Assembly (NCBI GenBank): GCA_015490675.1
Contig: WFXI01000240.1
Coordinates: forward strand, 1 to 9,870
Reading direction: 5' to 3'
DNA from: Hydrogenothermaceae bacterium
GTDB lineage: Bacteria; Aquificota; Aquificia; Aquificales; Hydrogenothermaceae
DNA: 9,870 bases
In this document: in pieces, positions 1-6,461 of the stretch
Position numbering within the stretch: position 1 is the first letter of the stretch
Layout: every line of letters starts with the position of its first letter
Notes under the pieces: model-generated
Databases searched by the model: none
Seen by the model: the letters and a program-made list of their open reading frames with translations, nothing else
What the model was told of the DNA's origin: nothing
Program-made: the position numbers and the translations under genes

Positions 1-414
1 GGAGGAGAAGGGGATGACAGGTTAGTAGGTGGAGAAGGGAGAGACATTTATGTATTTAACAAGGGTGATGGTAACGACACGATATATAACTGGGATTGGT
101 CAGGGGAGGACACGATAAAGTTAGGCGAGGGGATAAGCAGGGATGATGTAATATTTTTTATGAAGGGAAATGATTTGATAATTAAGTATGGAGATAATGA
201 TGAAATTACTGTAAAAAATCAAAAATATCATAATTGGGGAATAGATGCTATTCAAATAGAAGAAGGATATTTCCTTAATAAAGGAGATATAAACAGGATA
301 ATTCAGGAGATTTCTACTTATGCAGAAACAAATGGAATAAATATAACAAATGTTGATGATATAAGAAACAATCAGCAGTTAATGAACATAATAGTAAATG
401 CATGGCATACATAA
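1..414 (+). CDS. RTX calcium-binding protein, C-terminal fragment (probable type I secretion cargo)
   Basis: The open frame runs in from the left edge, so only the last 137 residues are visible and the true start lies upstream. The ATG at 160 is internal to this frame. The first 18 residues are two RTX nonapeptides of the GGxGxDxxx type (GGEGDDRLV, GGEGRDIYV), which bind calcium as a parallel beta-roll. They are followed by a GDGNDTI stretch and a segment ending near YHNWGIDAIQIEEG, resembling the haemolysin-type calcium-binding related domain (PF06594). The last ~45 residues, ending NIIVNAWHT, have the place and character of an uncleaved C-terminal type I secretion signal. The gene overlaps the TolC-like gene by 13 nt and is followed by an ABC transporter and an HlyD protein, so I infer it is the exported substrate. 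The N-terminal effector part is not visible, so toxin, protease, adhesin or S-layer protein cannot be told apart. GC is about 47% in bases 1-120 but about 23% in 181-240. Confidence 0.88.
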   Translation, partial: GGEGDDRLVGGEGRDIYVFNKGDGNDTIYNWDWSGEDTIKLGEGISRDDVIFFMKGNDLIIKYGDNDEITVKNQKYHNWGIDAIQIEEGYFLNKGDINRIIQEISTYAETNGINITNVDDIRNNQQLMNIIVNAWHT

Positions 415-1709
415 GATATATACTTATATTTATCGTGATCCTTTCCTCTGTTTCCTATGGGGAAAGGATTTCTTTTGAATATTTAAGATACTTGCTTTTA
501 AAAAGGAATTTGAAAATAAAAATATCTAAGTCAGAAATTTTTATTGCTAGGGAAAAATACAATATAGAAAAGTCTTATATGTTTCCAACGATAACTTTAG
601 ATTTTTATAACGAATATTTAAAGGATTTGATAAAATCCCCAACTTATATAAATGGACAATATTATATAGGTAGCACAGGTTATACATCATCTTTATCTTT
701 AAGGTTTAACTATCTTTTATTTGATTTTGGAAGAAAAAAATACAATCTTGGTATGTATAGAGCGTATGTAGAGACTACGAAACTAAATTTAACTTCTACA
801 GTTGAAAGACAAATTTTGGATTTATTGGATAACTACTACAGAGTACTTATGATTCAAGAGAAGCTAAATACTTTTGGTAAATTAAGAAGATTATATATAA
901 CTCTCTATGAACTAAATCAAAAATTATATAAAACAGGTTTAATTTCTAAAGAAAATGTTACTAATATAGCTATAAAGCTTGCAGATATATCTACACAAAT
1001 AGAAACATTAAGACAAGAGAAGCAGTCCATAGTTAATAATATCTCTTTGTTGGTAAATGAAGATATAAAGGATCCTTATTTTGAAAATTTTAGAAACGAA
1101 ATGGAGAGAAAGGATATATATGTAAGAGTAGAGGAACTACCAGAAATTATTTTATATGACAGTAAAATAAAATCTAAGGAATTTCAATTAAAGTCAGAAA
1201 GGGCAAATTACTTTCCGATGATTAAACTTTTTGGTAGATATTCTATGTCAAATTTTGATAAAAATAGTTATGGAAAGACAGTTGATGGATTAAGACCTGT
1301 AAATTGGGGAATTGGTTTTACTGTTAGTTTTGTTTTGTTTGATGGGTTTAAAACTGCCCATATGATTATGCAGATAAAGAAGGAAATAGAAAAGTTGAAA
1401 TTGGAAAAAGAGTTAATATTGAAAAAGAAAAAAATAGAAATCAAAAATAATTATTCTGATATAAAATACAACAAACAAAAAATTAAACAAATTAAAGAAA
1501 AAATAAAAAACATAGCTGAAGATATAAAAGATAAAAAAAGGTTGTATGATGTAGGGAAAGAATCCAAGATAAATTTAATTCAAAAAGAAATAGAACTTGT
1601 TAACGAACAATTAAACTTAAAACTTTTAGAGATACAAAGTTTATATATAGCTAAAAAATTAAAGATATTAGAGGAGTTCTCTATTGAACACAGGTCTAGC
1701 AGTAATTGA
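402..1709 (+). CDS. TolC-like outer membrane channel protein of a type I secretion system
   Basis: This 435-aa protein is predicted to form the trimeric outer-membrane and periplasmic exit duct of the exporter encoded downstream. A signal peptide is visible at residues 1-20: a short N-terminus with Arg5, a hydrophobic core, and a likely cut after SYG. The outer membrane efflux protein (OEP) fold shows as an internal repeat. Each half has a beta-strand signature of LFDxG type (YLLFDFGR at 104-111, FVLFDGF at 311-317) next to long amphipathic, Lys/Glu-rich helices. The last 110 residues are a continuous helix-forming stretch, as in TolC. Length fits the family (about 420-480 aa). The ATG lies inside the 3' end of the RTX gene, with no clear Shine-Dalgarno, so translational coupling is likely. 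Linkage of a TolC homologue to cargo, hlyB and hlyD homologues makes a dedicated channel likelier than a shared multidrug TolC. Confidence 0.88.
   Translation: MAYIRYILIFIVILSSVSYGERISFEYLRYLLLKRNLKIKISKSEIFIAREKYNIEKSYMFPTITLDFYNEYLKDLIKSPTYINGQYYIGSTGYTSSLSLRFNYLLFDFGRKKYNLGMYRAYVETTKLNLTSTVERQILDLLDNYYRVLMIQEKLNTFGKLRRLYITLYELNQKLYKTGLISKENVTNIAIKLADISTQIETLRQEKQSIVNNISLLVNEDIKDPYFENFRNEMERKDIYVRVEELPEIILYDSKIKSKEFQLKSERANYFPMIKLFGRYSMSNFDKNSYGKTVDGLRPVNWGIGFTVSFVLFDGFKTAHMIMQIKKEIEKLKLEKELILKKKKIEIKNNYSDIKYNKQKIKQIKEKIKNIAEDIKDKKRLYDVGKESKINLIQKEIELVNEQLNLKLLEIQSLYIAKKLKILEEFSIEHRSSSN
1671..1686 (+). promoter_or_regulatory. Shine-Dalgarno that fixes a TTG start for the ABC transporter
   Basis: GAGGAG at 1671-1676 sits 7 nt before TTG at 1684-1686. 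An in-frame TAG at 1669-1671 closes the frame just upstream, and the first in-frame ATG is about 145 codons downstream, beyond the conserved N-terminal domain. TTG is therefore the credible start. The site lies inside the 3' end of the TolC-like gene. Confidence 0.8.
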
Positions 1710-3786
1710 AGTAATAGGTAAGTTAGAAGGAATAAATATAGATATAAGGGCTGTGATAAGAGATTATGCAATAAGTGAAAATGAACTAAAATTAGAACAA
1801 TTTTTAAGGATAATAAAAGATAAGGGATTTAAATTCAAAAAGAAAAAATTACCACCGAAAAAATTTTTAGAAAAATATCCATTACCAGCAGTTTTTCTAA
1901 CAAAAGAAGGTAAATACGGAGTTGTACTAAAATTTGACAAAGAGAAAAATCAGGCCATTGTTTTACAGCCAGAAAAAGGAAAACATCTTCTAAGTATTTC
2001 CATCGAAGATTTAGAAAAAATAGTGGACATATTTATTCCAGTAAGACATAAAAATTCAAAAAGTAGGGTAGTATTTGGACTAAGATGGTTCTGGGAAGAG
2101 ATAAAAAGATATAAGTCATTAATGACAGAAACATTAATAGCTTCTCTTGTAGTTCAAATATTTGGACTTGCAACACCTCTCTTTACACAAGTCATACTAG
2201 ATAAAGTGTTAGTTCACAGAAGTATGACGACTCTTGAGGTAATAGCTATTGCATTTGTTGGAGTAATAATTTTTGAATTTCTATTAAATCTAGCGAGGAA
2301 GTATGTATTTTTACATACAACAACAAAACTTGATGCAAAACTTGGGGCAAGAATATTTAGACATCTTTTATCTCTACCAATAACTTATTTTGAATCCAGA
2401 AAAGTAGGAGATACTATAGCAAGAATAAGGGAAATAGATACTATAAGAAATTTCTTAACGAATAGAGCTATAACAGTAATCGTAGACTTTGTTTTTTCTA
2501 TAGTCTTTTTAGTAATAATGCTTATTTATAGTGTTAAACTGTCAATGGTAGTAATGGGTATTATATTTATAATAGCGACTCTATTTTTTATTATTACTCC
2601 AGAATATAAGAGGAGACTTGACGAAAAATTCTATACAGGAGCAAAAGCAAATTCATATTTAGTGGAATCAGTTACAGGAATACAAACAGTAAAGTCCTTA
2701 GCAATAGAGGGAAATATACAAAAAAAGTGGGAAAATGTTTTAGCAGATTCAGTAAAAGCATCATTTAATCTTTCCAACATATCAAATATAGCAGGTAGTA
2801 TTTCAGAACTACTCAGAAGGTTTATAACAATTGCTATTCTCTTTTTAGGAGTTAAGGAAGTAATTCAGGGAAATATGACCGTTGGGCAACTCATAGCATT
2901 TCAAATGTTTGCAGGACAACTTGTGAATCCTGTAATAAACCTAGTAAGTGTATGGCATGAACTTCAACAGGCATTACTATCTGTAGACAGAATAGGAGAC
3001 ATACTTAACCATCCAACAGAAATAAAAACAGAAAATTCTATAACTCTTAACAAACTATTAGGCTCAATAAGATTTGAAAATGTTAAATTCAGATATAGGC
3101 CAGATACACCTTATGTTCTAAAAGGTGTGTCCTTTGAAATTAAACCAAGTATGTGTGTAGGAATTATAGGAAGAAGTGGAAGTGGAAAAAGTACAATAGC
3201 AAAGCTTATACAAAGGCTTTATATACCCACAGAAGGGGAAATATATATAGATTCAGTTGATGTAAAACATCTAAACCCTGTATGGCTTAGAAAAAATATA
3301 GGAGTTGTTCTTCAAGAAAACTATCTTTTTAGTGGAACAATACGAGAAAACATTGCTATGCCAATGCCAGATGCACCTATGGAACTAATTATAAATGTAG
3401 CAAAAATTGCAGGAGCCCATGAGTTTATATCAAAACTACCAGAAGGGTACGATACAATGGTTGGAGAAAGAGGTTCAACCCTTTCAGGTGGGCAAAAACA
3501 AAGAATAGCAATAGCAAGAGCTTTAATAACCAATCCAAGAATTCTCATTTTTGATGAAGCAACATCAGCATTAGATTATGAATCAGAAAAAATAATACAG
3601 CAAAATATGAAACTAATAAAAGAAGGTAGAACAGTTATCATTATAGCCCATAGACTAACAACCGTAAAAGATTGTGATTTAATCATAGCTATAGACAACG
3701 GAAAGATTGTAGAAGCAGGCAGTTTTAACCAATTAATGAAGAAAAAAGGATATTTTTATAATCTATATTCTCAACAGGTAATATGA
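1684..3786 (+). CDS. Type I secretion ABC transporter, HlyB-like, with a catalytically dead C39-like domain
   Basis: This 700-aa inner-membrane ATPase is predicted to drive export of the RTX cargo. It aligns by eye with HlyB along its whole length (707 aa in E. coli). Residues 1-125 form a C39 peptidase-like domain. Residues about 145-440 form the ABC transporter transmembrane domain, with the HlyB-like stretches TPLFTQVILDKVLVHRS and FRHLLSLPITYFESRKVGDT. Residues about 455-700 are the nucleotide-binding domain: Walker A GRSGSGKS (496-503), Q-loop Q544, signature LSGGQ (600-604), Walker B ILIFDE (620-625), D-loop ALD and H-loop His656, so ATP hydrolysis should be intact. In the C39 domain, the position of the catalytic Cys is Thr3, the His is Tyr78 and the Asp is Gln95 by my alignment. 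It should therefore bind the cargo rather than cleave a leader, as known for HlyB and its uncleaved RTX substrates. It starts at TTG, overlaps the previous gene by 26 nt and the next by 4 nt. Confidence 0.95.
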   Translation: MNTGLAVIEVIGKLEGINIDIRAVIRDYAISENELKLEQFLRIIKDKGFKFKKKKLPPKKFLEKYPLPAVFLTKEGKYGVVLKFDKEKNQAIVLQPEKGKHLLSISIEDLEKIVDIFIPVRHKNSKSRVVFGLRWFWEEIKRYKSLMTETLIASLVVQIFGLATPLFTQVILDKVLVHRSMTTLEVIAIAFVGVIIFEFLLNLARKYVFLHTTTKLDAKLGARIFRHLLSLPITYFESRKVGDTIARIREIDTIRNFLTNRAITVIVDFVFSIVFLVIMLIYSVKLSMVVMGIIFIIATLFFIITPEYKRRLDEKFYTGAKANSYLVESVTGIQTVKSLAIEGNIQKKWENVLADSVKASFNLSNISNIAGSISELLRRFITIAILFLGVKEVIQGNMTVGQLIAFQMFAGQLVNPVINLVSVWHELQQALLSVDRIGDILNHPTEIKTENSITLNKLLGSIRFENVKFRYRPDTPYVLKGVSFEIKPSMCVGIIGRSGSGKSTIAKLIQRLYIPTEGEIYIDSVDVKHLNPVWLRKNIGVVLQENYLFSGTIRENIAMPMPDAPMELIINVAKIAGAHEFISKLPEGYDTMVGERGSTLSGGQKQRIAIARALITNPRILIFDEATSALDYESEKIIQQNMKLIKEGRTVIIIAHRLTTVKDCDLIIAIDNGKIVEAGSFNQLMKKKGYFYNLYSQQVI

Positions 3787-5081
3787 TGTTTTGGAAAAAA
3801 GAAGATAGTCATGAATTTAAACCAGAAATAATCGAAATAGAGGAAAAACCAGTAAGCCCTATAGGAAGATTTATACTATGGACCATAATATTAAGCTTTT
3901 TCTTTTTAGTAGGATGGCTATTCTTTGCAAAAATAGATGTAGTAGTTTCTGCAAAAGGAGTAATAACCCCAGAAGAAGAAATAAAAGTAGTTCAGCCACT
4001 AGACACGGGAGTTATATCCAAAATACTTGTTAAGCCTGGAGATTTCGTAAAAAAAGGACAACCACTTATAGAGCTTGACCCAGCTATAACAGAACCTGAA
4101 TTAAGTCTAATTGAAGAAAAGATAAAACAGCTAGAGATCATTAATGAAAGATTGAATGCACTAATATATGGAAAACCATTCTATGTACAAAAAAAATCAA
4201 ATCAGTTTTGTTTATTACAAAAGATGTTATATGACAAAACATTAGATGTTTATGAGTCTAGAATAAACTCCTTAGTTTCAAAGAGAAAAGAAATTCAAAA
4301 AAATATCGAAAGAGTTGATATTGAAATAAAAACAAATATAGATTTATTAAATGCCTTAATAGAAGAAAAGAAAAAACTAGAGATAGTAGCAGATCTAATT
4401 CCTAAAAAAGAAATAGAGGATTTGAAAAAAGAAATTATAAAAATAAAAGGTCAAATAAATACTTTAAGAAAAGAAAAAAACTCATTTGAATTACAGATAG
4501 TACAAATAGAAAACGAATTAAAAAACTATAAGCAATCCTTTAAAGAAAACCTACTTAAAGAGCTTACTGATAATAAAAAACAACTAACAGAATTAAAAAA
4601 TAGACTAAAGCAGATAAAATTTAAACATAAAAAGCAAGTTCTAAAGGCTCCCGTTGATGGATGGATAAAACAATTATCTGTATTTACAGTAGGTGCGGTA
4701 GTAACCCCAGCAGAGAAATTATTATATATAGTTCCTGCTAACAATAAACTATTAGTTAAAGCTTTAGTAGAAAATAAAGATATAGGATACATAAAAGAGG
4801 GTATGGATGTGAAAATAAAATTGGATACATATAATTTTCAAAAATATGGAATGTTGCAGGGAAAAGTAAGACTCGTTTCTAAAGATAGCATAGAAGATAA
4901 AGTATTAGGACGAGTGTATGAAGTGTATATAGATTTACTAAAAAATTGTTTGTCTAATAACAAATGTGCCAAACCAGGAATGACAGTTTTAGCGGAAATC
5001 GATATAGGCAAAAGAAGGGTTATAGAATTCTTTATTTATCCGATTATTAGATATATGGACGAAGGATTGAGTGTTAGATGA
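3783..5081 (+). CDS. Type I secretion membrane fusion protein, HlyD family
   Basis: This 432-aa periplasmic adaptor links the inner-membrane ABC transporter to the TolC-like channel. It has a short cytosolic N-terminus (1-28) and a single transmembrane helix (about 29-49, ILWTIILSFFFLVGWLFF). A first lipoyl half-motif follows (about 65-100, VQPLDTGVISKILVKPGDFVKKGQ read in two parts). Next comes a long coiled coil (about 103-285, rich in Lys/Glu/Leu) and a second lipoyl half from KAPVDGWI (288-295). The C-terminal beta-barrel carries PGMTVLAEIDIGKRRVIEF, which matches the conserved end of HlyD. Length is close to the usual HlyD size. The ATG overlaps the TGA of the transporter gene as ATGA; a second ATG at 3786 is equally possible and would shorten the product by one residue. 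Cys389 and Cys395 form an unusual C-x5-C in a loop just before PGMT. It is the last gene of the operon. Confidence 0.94.
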   Translation: MMFWKKEDSHEFKPEIIEIEEKPVSPIGRFILWTIILSFFFLVGWLFFAKIDVVVSAKGVITPEEEIKVVQPLDTGVISKILVKPGDFVKKGQPLIELDPAITEPELSLIEEKIKQLEIINERLNALIYGKPFYVQKKSNQFCLLQKMLYDKTLDVYESRINSLVSKRKEIQKNIERVDIEIKTNIDLLNALIEEKKKLEIVADLIPKKEIEDLKKEIIKIKGQINTLRKEKNSFELQIVQIENELKNYKQSFKENLLKELTDNKKQLTELKNRLKQIKFKHKKQVLKAPVDGWIKQLSVFTVGAVVTPAEKLLYIVPANNKLLVKALVENKDIGYIKEGMDVKIKLDTYNFQKYGMLQGKVRLVSKDSIEDKVLGRVYEVYIDLLKNCLSNNKCAKPGMTVLAEIDIGKRRVIEFFIYPIIRYMDEGLSVR

Positions 5082-5113
5082 TTTTTAGGTAATCCACCGT
5101 TTTTTATAGAAAC

Positions 5114-5140
5114 TAAACTTAATAAAAACTCTTAAGTTTA
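5114..5140. terminator. AT-rich 9-bp hairpin after the secretion operon
   Basis: TAAACTTAA (5114-5122) and TTAAGTTTA (5132-5140) are a perfect 9-bp inverted repeat with a 9-nt loop, 33 nt past the HlyD stop. Only one G/C pair column is present and no T-run follows, so it is a poor intrinsic terminator. It may instead be an mRNA 3'-end structure or a binding site. Confidence 0.3.
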
Positions 5141-5190
5141 CATTCAATAACCAAAAATATATATACCTACTAGTTTTTATTTTCACAATC

Positions 5191-5219
5191 TTTACACTAC
5201 ATTGCACTTAATATACACT
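5191..5219 (+). promoter_or_regulatory. Likely sigma-70 type promoter of the nucleotidyltransferase cassette
   Basis: TTTACA at 5191-5196 (5 of 6 to TTGACA), a 17-nt spacer, and TACACT at 5214-5219 (4 of 6 to TATAAT). Transcription would begin at about 5226-5230, at or within a few bases of the ATG at 5230. No Shine-Dalgarno precedes that ATG, so a leaderless or near-leaderless mRNA is predicted. Another reading uses TATACA at 5212-5217 as the -10, with a 15-nt spacer. Confidence 0.5.
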
Positions 5220-5230
5220 ATGTAGTGTAA
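5192..5230. promoter_or_regulatory. Operator-like inverted repeat with phased TACACTA boxes
   Basis: TTACACTACAT (5192-5202) and ATGTAGTGTAA (5220-5230) are a perfect 11-bp inverted repeat. Within it, TACACTA occurs at 5193-5199 and 5214-5220, with a related TGCACTT at 5203-5209 and the inverted TAGTGTA at 5223-5229. The direct boxes begin 10 and 11 bp apart, about one helical turn each. TACACTA-TG-TAGTGTA (5214-5229) is also a local palindrome. The left arm covers the -35 and the right arm covers the start point and first base of the coding sequence. A repressor bound here would block the promoter; I infer autoregulation by the cassette's own products. Confidence 0.6.
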
Positions 5231-5550
5231 TGAAGAATGAAATCATAGAAAATATCTTAATAGAAGAAAGAGAAAGGCTTTTAGGAAGACTAAAAGTAAT
5301 AGAACATAGACTAAAATCTTTACCTTCTGGATGGATAAGAGAAATAAAAAAAGAAGGTAAAACCTATAAATATCTATATAAATCCAAAAGAGAAGGTAAA
5401 AAAGTAAAGTCCATTTTTGTAGGAAAAGTTGATAAAAATCTTGAAAAACAAATAAATGAAAGAAAAAGATTAATTGCAGAAAAAAAACGACTAAAAGAAA
5501 AAATTAAAGAATTAAATAAACTACTAAGGATTCCTAATGATAGAAATTAA
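5230..5550 (+). CDS. Basic coiled-coil protein of unknown function, putative partner/antitoxin of the nucleotidyltransferase
   Basis: I do not recognise the family. The 106-aa protein has three visible parts. Residues 1-30 are a charged amphipathic helix (EERERLLGRLKVIEHRLKS). Residues 31-66 look like a small beta-hairpin module: PSGWIREIKKEGKTYKYLY, then REGKKVKSIFVGK. Residues 70-100 form a Lys/Arg/Glu-rich helix suited to a coiled coil. The strong positive charge fits nucleic-acid binding or binding to an acidic partner. The ATG at 5230 is the last base of the right operator arm plus two, with no Shine-Dalgarno. The stop overlaps the next gene by 14 nt, so the two are co-translated. A small gene placed first, overlapping a nucleotidyltransferase-fold gene and behind its own operator, is the layout of a toxin-antitoxin pair. 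It does not look like the winged-helix AbiEi antitoxins. Antitoxin and DNA-binding roles are inference. Confidence 0.7.
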   Translation: MKNEIIENILIEERERLLGRLKVIEHRLKSLPSGWIREIKKEGKTYKYLYKSKREGKKVKSIFVGKVDKNLEKQINERKRLIAEKKRLKEKIKELNKLLRIPNDRN

Positions 5551-6190
5551 TGATGTTTTAAAAGTTATAAATCAATTGAATAAGTATCTTAAAGGATATT
5601 ATGTTTTGGGAGGAAGTTGGGTTTTATATTTCTATAGGTTTAAATATCCTAATTTTAAATATGCATTAAGAACATTAGATGTAGATTTTGTTTTTAGTTT
5701 ATATGCAAAAAGCAAGAAAATAAAATTTAACTTACAGGGAATATTAGAGGAGTTAGGATTTTTTCCAGAAATAATAGGAACAGTAACAGGTTATAGCTAT
5801 GCAACATTTAAAGGGGAAAATATAGATATAGAATTTATTATTGAAGAACCAGCAGGTTATAAAAGCAAAATTTTAAAATTAGAAAATCTAAATATTGATG
5901 CTACTCCTCTTCCTTTTGTAAGTGATTTATTAGAAGATATCATTTATGTAAATGTTGAAGGTATAGAAGTTCCTTTACCATCTCCAGAAAGGTTTCATAT
6001 TCATAAATGGATAGTAGCTCAAAGAAGGCAAAGTTATGTAAAAAAACAAAATGATTTAATACAAGGCTTAGAGGTTTTAAAAGTATGTAATGCAAATAAA
6101 ATCCAAGAACTAACTCAAAATTTAAAAGGAAAAAGAAGAAAACTTTACCAAAAATCAAAAAAGGAAATTAAAGAGTTAGAACTATACTAA
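5537..6190 (+). CDS. Nucleotidyltransferase-fold protein (GSU2403/NTP_transf_8-like), putative toxin
   Basis: This 217-aa protein has the marks of a minimal polymerase-beta-type nucleotidyltransferase. A GGSWVLYFY motif (25-33) stands where the GS/GG signature sits. Asp48-x-Asp50 in RTLDVDFVF is the metal-binding pair, and a likely third carboxylate is Asp97 in NIDIEF. Further on, ERFHIHKWIVAQRR (151-164) matches the HKxxxxxR region seen after the catalytic core in the GSU2403-type family (PF12281). The core residues are present, so activity (adding a nucleotide to RNA or protein) is possible; the substrate cannot be read from sequence. The last ~25 residues are Lys-rich. It overlaps the upstream 106-aa gene by 14 nt with no good Shine-Dalgarno, suggesting coupling. 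Related nucleotidyltransferases act as toxins in AbiE and MenT systems, which makes a toxin role plausible but unproven. Confidence 0.75.
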   Translation: MIEINDVLKVINQLNKYLKGYYVLGGSWVLYFYRFKYPNFKYALRTLDVDFVFSLYAKSKKIKFNLQGILEELGFFPEIIGTVTGYSYATFKGENIDIEFIIEEPAGYKSKILKLENLNIDATPLPFVSDLLEDIIYVNVEGIEVPLPSPERFHIHKWIVAQRRQSYVKKQNDLIQGLEVLKVCNANKIQELTQNLKGKRRKLYQKSKKEIKELELY

Positions 6191-6285
6191 AAATATCCGT
6201 TTTTTGTATCAAAATAATTAAATGAAAATTCATATATTTCTGATAAGTTTATTTTATATAAATAATTAAAAATCTATGTTTTTTT

Positions 6286-6315
6286 TTGACATTGTAGATA
6301 ATAATTGCCTGTAAA
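6286..6315 (+). promoter_or_regulatory. Possible promoter for the Sel1-repeat gene
   Basis: TTGACA at 6286-6291 is a perfect -35 box, right after a run of nine T (6279-6287). The best -10 at a fair distance is TGTAAA (6310-6315, 18-nt spacer, 4 of 6). This would give a 5' leader of about 140 nt. The -10 is weak, so the assignment is tentative. Confidence 0.35.
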
Positions 6316-6387
6316 TAATAGTGTTTAGAAGGTCTTATAGTAATTATGGTAAACTATGGCAATATTTAATAAATTTTCTAATTTGCT

Positions 6388-6448
6388 TTTTTATCTTCTA
6401 TTGCTTTAAAAATTTTTATCTTCTTTTCTTTGAGTAAAAGTTTTAAAG
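6388..6448 (+). repeat. Repeats in the leader of the Sel1-repeat gene
   Basis: TTTTTATCTTCT occurs at 6388-6399 and again at 6413-6424, a 12-bp direct repeat 25 bp apart. CTTTAAAA (6404-6411) and TTTTAAAG (6441-6448) are an 8-bp inverted repeat that ends at the Shine-Dalgarno (AAAGGGGGA, 6445-6453). If the hairpin forms in the mRNA it would partly cover the ribosome site. In DNA this AT-rich, repeats may be chance. Confidence 0.35.
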
Positions 6449-6461
6449 GGGGAAATAGGAG

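Noticed and set aside
1580..1771. 63-aa minus-strand ORF
   Set aside because: It lies antisense across the TolC/ABC transporter junction, is Leu/Ser-rich low-complexity and looks like the complement of Lys/Glu-rich coding sequence.
3321..3548. 75-aa minus-strand ORF
   Set aside because: Antisense to the most conserved part of the ABC ATPase domain; no signals of its own.
4526..4792. 88-aa minus-strand ORF
   Set aside because: Antisense to the HlyD second lipoyl region; composition reflects the complementary strand.
5940..6158. 72-aa minus-strand ORF
   Set aside because: Antisense to the nucleotidyltransferase gene; Phe/Leu-rich as expected for the complement of a Lys-rich sequence.
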